Positions 35,614 through 43,240 of a stretch of 64,000 nt of DNA are shown piece after piece (the first letter of the stretch is position 1; each line of letters begins with the position of its first letter). The notes beneath the pieces were generated by a model, which saw nothing but the letters and a program-made list of their open reading frames with translations, had not been told where the DNA came from and searched no databases. The position numbers and the translations under genes are program-made. Origin of the DNA: Aureibaculum luteum (GTDB taxonomy: Bacteria; Bacteroidota; Bacteroidia; Flavobacteriales; Flavobacteriaceae); contig NZ_QRGD01000001.1 in the NCBI RefSeq assembly GCF_003449015.1, forward strand, positions 496,001 to 560,000, written 5' to 3'.

Positions 35614-37494
35614 CTAGACGTGTTTTAAAGTGCTACTTTTTAATAAAAAACTTTTAATTAAGTCTTTAGGATGACTGGTTTTAAGAATAGGAAAATCAAA
35701 CCAAGTTTGTAAATCTTCTTTAAACCCTGTCTTATTTAAATAACTATTTAATGCAAGATTTAATCCTTTTGTATATTTAGGGTGATCAGTTCCTTCAGGA
35801 TCTTGATGATATAAATCATTTTGAGCAAATCCTTCAAAAACTGGTCCTGTTATTTTTATTCCAAATTGTTCAGGGTTTTGACCAATAGGACTGTGAATAG
35901 TGGTAGTAAATTGATGCCAAAATGCAGACTGAATACAATTTTTCTCAAACAATTGTCGCACAACTTCCAATGAATCGATAGTTTCCTGCTCATTTTGAGT
36001 AGGAAATCCATACATAAGATATGCATGAACCATAATGCTTTGTTCTGAAAAATTATGAGTAACTCTCGTAACTTGTGCGATATCAACTCCCTTTTTCATC
36101 TTAACCAACAACCTATCTGAAGCCACTTCTAACCCACCAGTTACAGCAATACAACCCGATTTTGCCATTAATTGACATAATTCAGCATCAAATGTCTTTT
36201 CAAAACGAATGTTTGTCCACCAAGTAATGTTTAGGTTTCTTTCTATCAGCTTCATTGATAGAGCCCTTAACATTTTAGGTGGAGCTGCTTCATCAACAAA
36301 ATGAAAACCTGTAATACCTGTGTCCTTAATTATTTTTTCAATTTTATCTACTAAATCAATTGCCGTTGTGTTTTGATAATTACCTATATAATCTAAGTTT
36401 ACATCACAAAACGAACACTGTTTCCAATAACATCCATGAGAAATAGTCAGCTTATTCCATCTCGCATCTGTCCACATCCGATGCATCGGGTTTACTACAT
36501 CTAAAAAAGAAACATATTTATCAAACGGCAATCCTGAGTAGTTAGGTGCGGGTAAATTTTTATGATGGTAAATAGTATTAGGTATTTTATTCTTATAAAC
36601 TACTTCATTGTTTTCTAACACAAACGTTCTTTCCAATTCGTTTATATCACCATTACCTTCAAGGTAATTAACCAACTTTAATAAGGGCCCTTCACCGTCA
36701 TCTAATGAAATAAAATCAACAAATTCAAAAATTCTAGAATCCTCTAGTGAACGTAGTTCTGTGTTACAATACCCTCCGCCAAAAGCGACATGAATGTCTG
36801 GAAAAAACTGTTTAATAAACTGAGAACAACGCAAAGCCGCAAACAAATTTCCAGGAAATGGAATTGTAAAACAGATTAGATTAGGATCATGCTTTTTAAT
36901 TTGATCCTCCAAAATATTCATCATTTCATCTTCAATAAGCGTAGGCTGATATTGCAAAAAATCATCTAATTGATTAAAACTACTTGCTGACGTTCCAATT
37001 TGCTCGGCATATTTCGTAAATGCAAAAAACTCATCTACGTTCGCATGAATAAAATCTCCTATTTCTTCAATAAAAAGTGTACCAAAATGCTTTGCTTTAT
37101 CTATTATACCTATTTCTCCAACTTCCCATTTTATTTCAGCATTCACCTTCATTAACCTATGCCCTGATGGTAAAAAACCGGCTTCTAAGATTTTATATGC
37201 AGTTTCAATATCCTGTTTTTGAAGAAATTTAAGAACTACATCAACTCGAGAAATATAGTGCTCCTTCCTTTTACTAAGTTCGGGATAATGATAATTCTCC
37301 AAATCTTCAGCTTCCTGAAAAATAGAACGTAAAAAATCACTAGTAAAAATAGCTGTAAAGAGCTCAATGCTTAAATCACAGTGCTCAACAGACACCTCAT
37401 GTTTCTCCAAAAACCCCTTGAGATAGGCAGTTGCTGGATACGCAGTATTTAGCTGAGTAAACGGTGGCGTTATTAAAAGTAATTTCGGTTGCAT
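35614..37494 (-). CDS. B12-binding-domain radical SAM protein
   Basis: This 626-residue protein has an N-terminal cobalamin-binding-like Rossmann region (LLLITPPFTQLNTAYPATAY at the start; AFGGGYCNTE near 237). A radical SAM barrel follows, with its cluster cysteines as C355-x4-C360-x2-C363 (SHGCYWKQCSFCD). One extra residue separates the first two cysteines compared with the usual CxxxCxxC. The C-terminal part includes VHAYLMYGFPTQNEQE. The reaction is not predictable; methylation or rearrangement of an unactivated carbon is typical. No peptide precursor or partner gene is adjacent. Confidence 0.83.
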   Translation of the reverse strand: MQPKLLLITPPFTQLNTAYPATAYLKGFLEKHEVSVEHCDLSIELFTAIFTSDFLRSIFQEAEDLENYHYPELSKRKEHYISRVDVVLKFLQKQDIETAYKILEAGFLPSGHRLMKVNAEIKWEVGEIGIIDKAKHFGTLFIEEIGDFIHANVDEFFAFTKYAEQIGTSASSFNQLDDFLQYQPTLIEDEMMNILEDQIKKHDPNLICFTIPFPGNLFAALRCSQFIKQFFPDIHVAFGGGYCNTELRSLEDSRIFEFVDFISLDDGEGPLLKLVNYLEGNGDINELERTFVLENNEVVYKNKIPNTIYHHKNLPAPNYSGLPFDKYVSFLDVVNPMHRMWTDARWNKLTISHGCYWKQCSFCDVNLDYIGNYQNTTAIDLVDKIEKIIKDTGITGFHFVDEAAPPKMLRALSMKLIERNLNITWWTNIRFEKTFDAELCQLMAKSGCIAVTGGLEVASDRLLVKMKKGVDIAQVTRVTHNFSEQSIMVHAYLMYGFPTQNEQETIDSLEVVRQLFEKNCIQSAFWHQFTTTIHSPIGQNPEQFGIKITGPVFEGFAQNDLYHQDPEGTDHPKYTKGLNLALNSYLNKTGFKEDLQTWFDFPILKTSHPKDLIKSFLLKSSTLKHV

Positions 37495-37710
37495 AATGCA
37501 AAGATAGCGTTCTTTTAGGGTAAGCGTCTAAAGTAGAAAATAATTAAACAGATATTAACAAGAATATTTCTATTACATACAAATTTTGCATGCTAGTGGA
37601 TAAAATTTAAAATTTGCTTGATAAATTGATTATTATTATCTTAACCATTACATTTAATCAAATCCTTATTCCTCCAGTGAGCAACACATGGTCATCTTAA
37701 ATATTAGTTT

Positions 37711-37983
37711 ATGAGTTTCGGAATAGTTCAATCAATGATAATCTCTCTGAGAAATAACTCAAGAAAAAAAGAGTTGATTCACTTTGATAGACGAAGTATG
37801 CCCTTGAAAGGATTGAAAGTGGAATTTGGTGAATTATTGAAAAGAAAAGCAACGCCAGAACAATTAGAGAAAATCAGAAATAAAATTAAACAAGAAGAAA
37901 AAACTGAATTGATTAAAAATATTACAATAATTCTAATGTTATCAATAATTCTAATAATCGGCGTAAAATTCCTAATTTTTTAA
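37711..37983 (+). CDS. small conserved-type membrane protein, function unknown
   Basis: This 90-residue protein has an N-terminal amphipathic part (SFGIVQSMIISLRNNSRKK), a charged helical middle predicted to coil (ATPEQLEKIRNKIKQEEK), and one C-terminal transmembrane helix (about residues 70-88). I recognise the N-terminal pattern from small uncharacterised flavobacterial proteins. A tail-anchored topology with the N-terminus in the cytoplasm is likely. No operon partner. Confidence 0.65.
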   Translation: MSFGIVQSMIISLRNNSRKKELIHFDRRSMPLKGLKVEFGELLKRKATPEQLEKIRNKIKQEEKTELIKNITIILMLSIILIIGVKFLIF

Positions 37984-38047
37984 ACAACATTTTTTTTAGA
38001 AAAAACAAAATACGTTTTATATCTCAAAAAAGTTCAATGCTTTCAAT

Positions 38048-38082
38048 CTTGCCACTCCGCAATAAACAAGTTGGTATCTTAC
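38048..38082 (-). pseudogene. relic of a second copy of the TolB-like gene 3' end
   Basis: Positions 38048-38079 match 38115-38146, the last codons of the neighbouring gene, at 30 of 32 bases. Read on the minus strand it encodes DTNLFIAEWQD followed by TGA. The real gene encodes the same residues with GCA/GAA/GAC in place of GCG/GAG/GAT and stops with TAG. All substitutions in the coding part are silent. Confidence 0.7.
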
Positions 38083-38109
38083 TTTTTATATTTCAGATTG
38101 TCAATCCTT

Positions 38110-39231
38110 CTAGTCTTGCCATTCTGCAATAAACAAGTTGGTATCTCTACCACCTCCATTATTTCTATTAGAAGAAAAAATTAGTTTTGTACCATCATTT
38201 GAAAACACAGGAAATGCATCAAATGTTTCTCCATGTGTAATTCTCGTTAGGTTTTTTCCGTCAAGGTCAATCATATATAAATTAAAAGGAAAACCTCGTT
38301 CTGCCTCAAAGTTTGAAGAAAACAAAATTTTCTCACCAGAAGGGTGAAAAAATGGACTCCAGTTTGCATTACCTAAATTCGTTAATTGACGTAATTCAGA
38401 ACCATCAGCATTACATATATACAATTCCATTTCTGTAGGCATTACCAAACCATCTGCCAATAAGTCTTTATACTCTTTTATTTCTTTTTCGGTTTTAGGT
38501 CTTGAAGAACGGAAAATAAGTTTCGTTCCATCAGGTGAAAAGAAAGCTCCTCCATCATACCCCAATTGATCTGTAATCTGTTTTACATCTGAACCGTCAA
38601 TATTCATAGTATACAATTCCAAATCGCCACTTCTATCTGAAGTAAATACAATTTTATCGCCTTTAGGAGAAACTGTAGCTTCGGCATCATACCCTTTTTC
38701 AGTAGTTAATTGTTTCGTTATATTACCTTCTAAATCGGCTACAAAAATATCATAGGTGTCATAAATTGGCCATACATATTTTCCTTCTTTTCGTAAAGGA
38801 GCATCAGGACATTCTTCACCTCCTAAATGTGTAGAGGCGTAAACAATACTTTTATTATCAGGCAAAAAATAAGCACACGTAGTACGCCCTTTCCCTGTAC
38901 TTAATAATGGAGGTGCAACCAAACTATCCAACGTTTCATTAGCATCCATCAAAAACATTTGATCACATGCAACACCCCATTTCTTATGATTAGATTGAAA
39001 AACAAGTTGTTTATCATCAAAACTCCAATACGCTTCCGCATTATCACCTCCAAAAGTTACTTGACGAAGAGATTTAAAATGTTTTTCTTCCGGAAACACA
39101 AGAGAATTTCCTTCAGAATTAACATATACAGGTGCTGTTTTTGTTGTTTTCTTTACAACTGCTTGAGTTGTGTTTTGCGTTTTGCATGACAATAAAACGA
39201 GTATAAGTACTATCGTAACTATATATTTCAT
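38110..39231 (-). CDS. TolB-like beta-propeller lipoprotein
   Basis: This 373-residue protein has a lipoprotein signal (LVLLSC, Cys 16) and a series of PD40/WD40-like blades (for example FSPDGTKLIFRSS, SPKGDKIVFTSDRSG, HPSGEKILFSSNF, SNDGTKLIFSSNR). It probably sits in the periplasm, attached to a membrane. There is no N-terminal TolB alpha/beta domain, and no tol-pal genes are near, so it is not TolB proper. A relic of its 3' end lies directly downstream. Confidence 0.85.
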   Translation of the reverse strand: MKYIVTIVLILVLLSCKTQNTTQAVVKKTTKTAPVYVNSEGNSLVFPEEKHFKSLRQVTFGGDNAEAYWSFDDKQLVFQSNHKKWGVACDQMFLMDANETLDSLVAPPLLSTGKGRTTCAYFLPDNKSIVYASTHLGGEECPDAPLRKEGKYVWPIYDTYDIFVADLEGNITKQLTTEKGYDAEATVSPKGDKIVFTSDRSGDLELYTMNIDGSDVKQITDQLGYDGGAFFSPDGTKLIFRSSRPKTEKEIKEYKDLLADGLVMPTEMELYICNADGSELRQLTNLGNANWSPFFHPSGEKILFSSNFEAERGFPFNLYMIDLDGKNLTRITHGETFDAFPVFSNDGTKLIFSSNRNNGGGRDTNLFIAEWQD

Positions 39232-39381
39232 ATGTTTATATTTAGTGTTTTTCTTAAATTAAAATAACATTCTAATAATCATAATTTCAAATAATTAAAA
39301 CTATGATTTTTTCAAATACCATTAAATAATTGCTATAATAAATGGCAATTATTGCCTAATTTTACCAAAAATAATACTATT

Positions 39382-40611
39382 ATGATGAATCGGATATTAA
39401 TTTTTGCTTTTTTTACTTTGCTTTTTGTTGGCAAAACCACTGCACAAACAGAATCTCAAATTCATAAAGACGTTGTTTATCTTGCAGACGACAAACTTGA
39501 AGGCAGAGCAACTGGCTCAGAAGGTGAAAAACTAGCTACCGAATATATTGCTATGCGATTTAAAGAAATGGGCTTAGAACCTAAAGGAAATAATGGCTAT
39601 TTCCAAGACTTTACTTTTACGCCTAAAACGCATCCTCACGGAAAAGTTAATTTCTCAGACACGACAAGTAACAAAGCCATTACAGGAAGAAACATTTTGG
39701 GATATATCAATAACAATGCAAAGCAGACCATTATTATTGGTGCTCATCACGATCATTTAGGTTATGGTCAAGAGGGCTCTTTGTATAGAGGTAAAGAAAA
39801 ATTAATACACAACGGTGCAGATGATAACGCAAGTGGTGTAGCTACTTTACTAAACTTAGCCGAAAAATTAACCAAAACCAATACAGGAAACAACTATTTA
39901 ATCATGACTTTTTCCGGTGAAGAAATGGGATTATTAGGTTCCAATTATTTTGTTAAAAACGCAACAATAAATCTAGACTCCGCCAATTACATGATTAATA
40001 TGGATATGGTTGGCCGTTTAAAAGAAGATAATGCATTAGCCATTTATGGTGTAGGTACTTCACCCATTTTTAAGCATATTGTAAATGCTTACAACGATAA
40101 CTTCAAACTGATTATTAAAGAGTCTGGCGTTGGCCCATCTGATCACACATCATTCTATTTAAATGACATGCCTGTTTTACACTTCTTTACAGGCCAACAT
40201 GAAGACTACCATAAACCTGCTGACGATTCAGATAAATTGAATTATAAAGGTATGGAAACAATATCTAATTATATTTTCAACATTATTACTGATCTTGATG
40301 ATAATGGTAAATTACCTTTTAGAAAAACTAAAAATGAAAGTGATGAAGCTCCGCGTTTTAAAGTAACGTTAGGTGTTGTACCTGACTATATGTTTGATGG
40401 TAAGGGAATGCGAATTGATGGAGTTAGCGAAGAAAAACCTGCACAAAAAGCTGGTTTGCAAAAAGGCGATGTTGTTATCCAATTAGGTGATAACCCAATT
40501 ACTGATATGATGGGATATATGAAAGCATTGTCAAAGTTTAATGAAGGTGACACCACAACTGTGAAGATTGAAAGAAACGGAAAAACTATTGAAAAGCCAG
40601 TTACTTTTTAA
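39382..40611 (+). CDS. secreted M28 peptidase with C-terminal PDZ domain
   Basis: I chose the ATG at 39382 because it begins a normal signal peptide (MMNRILIFAFFTLLFVGKTTAQ). The M28 domain has metal and catalytic motifs GAHHDHLGYG, NGADDNASG, SGEEMG, NMDMVGRL and HEDYHKPADDSD. A PDZ domain occupies the last 80 residues (GLQKGDVVIQLGDNPITDM). M28-PDZ proteins are exported aminopeptidases. It is unrelated at the domain level to the M28 protein at 21473-23035, which carries a PA-like insert. A terminator follows at 40695. Confidence 0.88.
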   Translation: MMNRILIFAFFTLLFVGKTTAQTESQIHKDVVYLADDKLEGRATGSEGEKLATEYIAMRFKEMGLEPKGNNGYFQDFTFTPKTHPHGKVNFSDTTSNKAITGRNILGYINNNAKQTIIIGAHHDHLGYGQEGSLYRGKEKLIHNGADDNASGVATLLNLAEKLTKTNTGNNYLIMTFSGEEMGLLGSNYFVKNATINLDSANYMINMDMVGRLKEDNALAIYGVGTSPIFKHIVNAYNDNFKLIIKESGVGPSDHTSFYLNDMPVLHFFTGQHEDYHKPADDSDKLNYKGMETISNYIFNIITDLDDNGKLPFRKTKNESDEAPRFKVTLGVVPDYMFDGKGMRIDGVSEEKPAQKAGLQKGDVVIQLGDNPITDMMGYMKALSKFNEGDTTTVKIERNGKTIEKPVTF

Positions 40612-40694
40612 GTTAAATAATTAATAAGAATCAAGACTTTATTACACAGCACCTTAGTATCAGGGCAAACTAAAAATTTACATTACAAATGAGT

Positions 40695-40742
40695 AGACCT
40701 CACAGATTCTGACTTAAAACCGTCGAATCTATGAGGTCTTTT
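40695..40742 (+). terminator. terminator after the M28-PDZ gene
   Basis: The stem AGACCTCA-c-AGATTC pairs with GAATCT-a-TGAGGTCT and is followed by TTT. An in-frame ATG at 40731 lies within the 3' arm, so the next gene should start at 40761. Confidence 0.85.
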
Positions 40743-40760
40743 CACAAAACGCTCAACGAC

Positions 40761-41162
40761 ATGTTTAAAACCAAGAATGATTTTATCAATAAGATTCATT
40801 TGATCATTTCTGTATGCATTGTTGTTCCTGTTGCATTTATTTACGGATTTCAACCCAACTTAAATTTTGATATTCATTTACAAACTATTGATGAGCACAG
40901 TCAATTTAAAGCCATTATGGGATTGTATTTGGGATTTTCAATAATATGGATTCTTGGAACATTTAAAGAAGCCTATTTAAAAACAGCCATCATCACTAAT
41001 ATAATATTTATGCTAGGGTTAGGTTTCGGAAGGCTTATTAGTATTCTTATGGATGGTACACCTACTTTTGCTTACGTTTTTGGTACCGTTGCCGAGTTAT
41101 TTTTAGGTTTTTATGGACTTTGGGTATTTAGATCTATAGCAGTTAAAAGATTAGAATTCTAG
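40761..41162 (+). CDS. DUF4345-like membrane protein
   Basis: This 133-residue protein, from the ATG after the terminator, has four predicted transmembrane helices (IHLIISVCIVVPVAFIYGF, then GLYLGFSIIWILGTF, then IITNIIFMLGLGFGRLISI, then VAELFLGFYGLWVFR). The GFGRLISILMDGTP segment is the family's most recognisable part. Function unknown. dusB follows after 38 bp. Confidence 0.75.
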   Translation: MFKTKNDFINKIHLIISVCIVVPVAFIYGFQPNLNFDIHLQTIDEHSQFKAIMGLYLGFSIIWILGTFKEAYLKTAIITNIIFMLGLGFGRLISILMDGTPTFAYVFGTVAELFLGFYGLWVFRSIAVKRLEF

Positions 41163-41178
41163 TTACTTAGAAAAAATG

Positions 41179-41186
41179 TATTTTTG
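41179..41186 (+). promoter_or_regulatory. -7 element (TATTTTTG) close to the dusB start
   Basis: A TAnnTTTG match lies 14 bp before the TTG start of dusB. A transcript from it would have an almost absent leader, and it restricts the possible start codons. Confidence 0.4.
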
Positions 41187-41200
41187 CACAAAAATAACAT

Positions 41201-42193
41201 TTGGTTAAAATAGACAACATAGAACTTCCCGACTTCCCATTACTACTGGCTCCTATGGAGGATGTAAGCGACCCACCATTCCGTGCATTATGCAAAGAAC
41301 AAGGTGCAGATGTTGTATATACTGAATTTATTTCTAGTGAAGGTTTGATTCGTGATGCAGCAAAAAGTATGATGAAGTTGGATATTTACGAAAAAGAACG
41401 TCCTGTTGGTATTCAAATTTTTGGAGCAAATTTAGAAAGTATGCTACAGACTATTGATATTGTTGAGAAGTCAAATCCTGATATTATTGATATCAACTTT
41501 GGTTGTCCGGTAAAAAAGGTAGTAAGTAAAGGTGCTGGTGCTGGTATTTTAAAAGACATAGACCTTATGGTAAAATTGACCGAAGCTATGGTCAAAAGAA
41601 CGAATTTACCAATTACCGTTAAAACAAGACTCGGTTGGGATCACAATTCTATTAAAATAGTAGAAGTTGCAGAACGCTTGCAAGATGTTGGCTGCAAAGC
41701 AATTTCAATTCATGGTAGAACTCGTGCCCAAATGTACAAAGGCGATGCCGATTGGAAACCGATTGCAGAAGTAAAAAACAACTCGAGAATGCACATTCCC
41801 GTTTTTGGAAACGGAGATATAAACTCACCTGAAAAAGCCATGGAAATGCGTGACCGATATGGTTTAGATGGAGCTATGATTGGCAGAGCAACTATAGGTT
41901 ATCCTTGGTTCTTTAAAGAAGTGAAGCACTTTTTTAATACTGGCGAACATTTACCAGCTCCAACTATTGCAGATCGCGTAGATATAGCCCGAAGACATTT
42001 ACAAATGGCTATCGATTGGAAAGGTGAACGTTTAGGTATTGTAGAAACTAGACGTCATTACACAAACTATTTTAAAGGCATTCCTCACTTTAAAGAATAC
42101 CGATTAAAAATGGTTACTACTGATGATTCAGAAGGTGTTTTTAAGATCTTTGATGAAGTAATTCATCAATTTGGTGATTATCAGTTTTCTTAA
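41201..42193 (+). CDS. dusB: tRNA-dihydrouridine synthase DusB
   Basis: This 330-residue FMN enzyme reduces uridine in the D-loop of tRNA. Motifs: LLAPMEDVSDPPFR at the N-terminus, catalytic C102 in INFGCPVKKV, KTRLGWD, HGRTRAQMYKG and GRATIGYPW. The start is TTG at 41201: an in-frame TAA lies at 41195-41197 and the next ATG is inside the conserved LLAPMED, so no ATG start is possible. Single gene with a strong terminator. Confidence 0.93.
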   Translation: MVKIDNIELPDFPLLLAPMEDVSDPPFRALCKEQGADVVYTEFISSEGLIRDAAKSMMKLDIYEKERPVGIQIFGANLESMLQTIDIVEKSNPDIIDINFGCPVKKVVSKGAGAGILKDIDLMVKLTEAMVKRTNLPITVKTRLGWDHNSIKIVEVAERLQDVGCKAISIHGRTRAQMYKGDADWKPIAEVKNNSRMHIPVFGNGDINSPEKAMEMRDRYGLDGAMIGRATIGYPWFFKEVKHFFNTGEHLPAPTIADRVDIARRHLQMAIDWKGERLGIVETRRHYTNYFKGIPHFKEYRLKMVTTDDSEGVFKIFDEVIHQFGDYQFS

Positions 42194-42231
42194 GAGATTA
42201 TTATCAATAAAATAGGATTACCAGAAAAACT

Positions 42232-42277
42232 AAAGGCTACCAATCATAAACATATTCGCTTATGATTGGTAGCCTTT
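42232..42277. terminator. bidirectional terminator, perfect 18-bp inverted repeat
   Basis: Arms 42232-42249 (AAAGGCTACCAATCATAA) and 42260-42277 are exact complements with a 10-nt loop. It serves dusB on plus and the small minus-strand gene at 42302. Confidence 0.9.
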
Positions 42278-42301
42278 AAAATATATAAGGAAATAATTAC
42301 T

Positions 42302-42520
42302 TTAGGCTAGTAAAGCAAGATCGATATCCTTCATCTTTCCATTTTCAAGTTTACCCAAAACTGTTACAACTTTAGTTTTTTCGTACTCTTGAATTGCTAT
42401 TACTAACTCTTTTATATTTTCTCGGTGTATTTTAATACCTCCCGATTTTTGATTTTTATTTTTTATTTCTATATAATAACCATCTCTTAACTTCTTTGGT
42501 TTTGTTGCAGGTCTACCCAT
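42302..42520 (-). CDS. small basic protein with AT-hook-like N-terminus, function unknown
   Basis: This 72-residue protein starts MGRPATKPKKLRDGYYIEI. The GRP core with flanking lysines resembles an AT-hook, and the following beta-rich segment (KSGGIKIHRENIKELVIAI) may form a small DNA- or RNA-binding fold. I recall similar short proteins in Bacteroidota but know no characterised member. Single gene. Moderately sure it is real: codon use is normal, and a terminator lies at its 3' side. Confidence 0.65.
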   Translation of the reverse strand: MGRPATKPKKLRDGYYIEIKNKNQKSGGIKIHRENIKELVIAIQEYEKTKVVTVLGKLENGKMKDIDLALLA

Positions 42521-42680
42521 AATACTCTTACTTTATCTTTTCAAAATTAAACTTATCTTTGTTGGCGACAATGTACATCGTTTCGCACAATATAAGTAAT
42601 TTACTTCGTTAAACATTAGTTAATTTAAAATAATATTATAAAATTTTTAAATTAATGTCAAAATTTAAATTTAAATCCAA

Positions 42681-43190
42681 TTAAAACTTCATCTTTATTT
42701 CCGCTAAAGCCAGTTCCATGTGCTCTTGCTGATAAGGTGTAGTAAAAAGATAAGTACTTCCAATTCCAACAATGGCTCCTGCTAAAACATCATAGAAATC
42801 ATGATTATCCGATTGAATTCTTGTGAATCCAGTATAGCCTGCCAATAAATAAGCCGGAATTCCATATTTCCATCCGTACCTACGCTGCATAAAAGCTGCA
42901 CTTTGAAAAGTAATAGATGTATGACCTGAAGGAAAAGAATTTGCATTTTCCATATTTGGCCTTTGTTTTGAAACAACCTGCTTCAATCCATATGTCAATA
43001 CTAAATTTAGCACGGCACCTTTAGTAAATTGCCAAGTACCTTTATAATCTTTCTTAAAAACAGTAGAACCAAATGCCATAACAGGCATCGCATAAACTAA
43101 TACATCTCCAGTAGTCTGAACAGTTTTACTTTGTGAAAATGAATTTTGAAAACAGAGAGTGAAAAAAAGAATGACAATTAGCTTTTTCAT
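42681..43190 (-). CDS. PAP2-family phosphatase
   Basis: This 169-residue protein has a signal peptide (MKKLIVILFFTLCFQNSFSQ) and the three acid-phosphatase motifs: KQRPNMENANSFPSGH (motifs 1 and 2) and R-x5-H-x3-D in RIQSDNHDFYDVLAG. Catalytic histidines are in PSGH and DNHD. It is likely periplasmic or bound to the outer leaflet, acting on lipid phosphates or other phosphoesters. It lies 50 bp after the large metallophosphoesterase gene on the same strand, so it is probably the last gene of that operon. Confidence 0.88.
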   Translation of the reverse strand: MKKLIVILFFTLCFQNSFSQSKTVQTTGDVLVYAMPVMAFGSTVFKKDYKGTWQFTKGAVLNLVLTYGLKQVVSKQRPNMENANSFPSGHTSITFQSAAFMQRRYGWKYGIPAYLLAGYTGFTRIQSDNHDFYDVLAGAIVGIGSTYLFTTPYQQEHMELALAEIKMKF

Positions 43191-43240
43191 TTTATGATGA
43201 AATAAGATACTAAAACGAATCTATTCTATAAAAATTATAT

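Noticed and set aside
38110-39231. True TolB of the Tol-Pal system
   Set aside because: It is a lipoprotein without the TolB N-terminal domain and has no tol/pal neighbours.
40731-40760. Start of the DUF4345-like gene at 40731
   Set aside because: That ATG is part of the 3' arm of the preceding terminator; 40761 is preferred.
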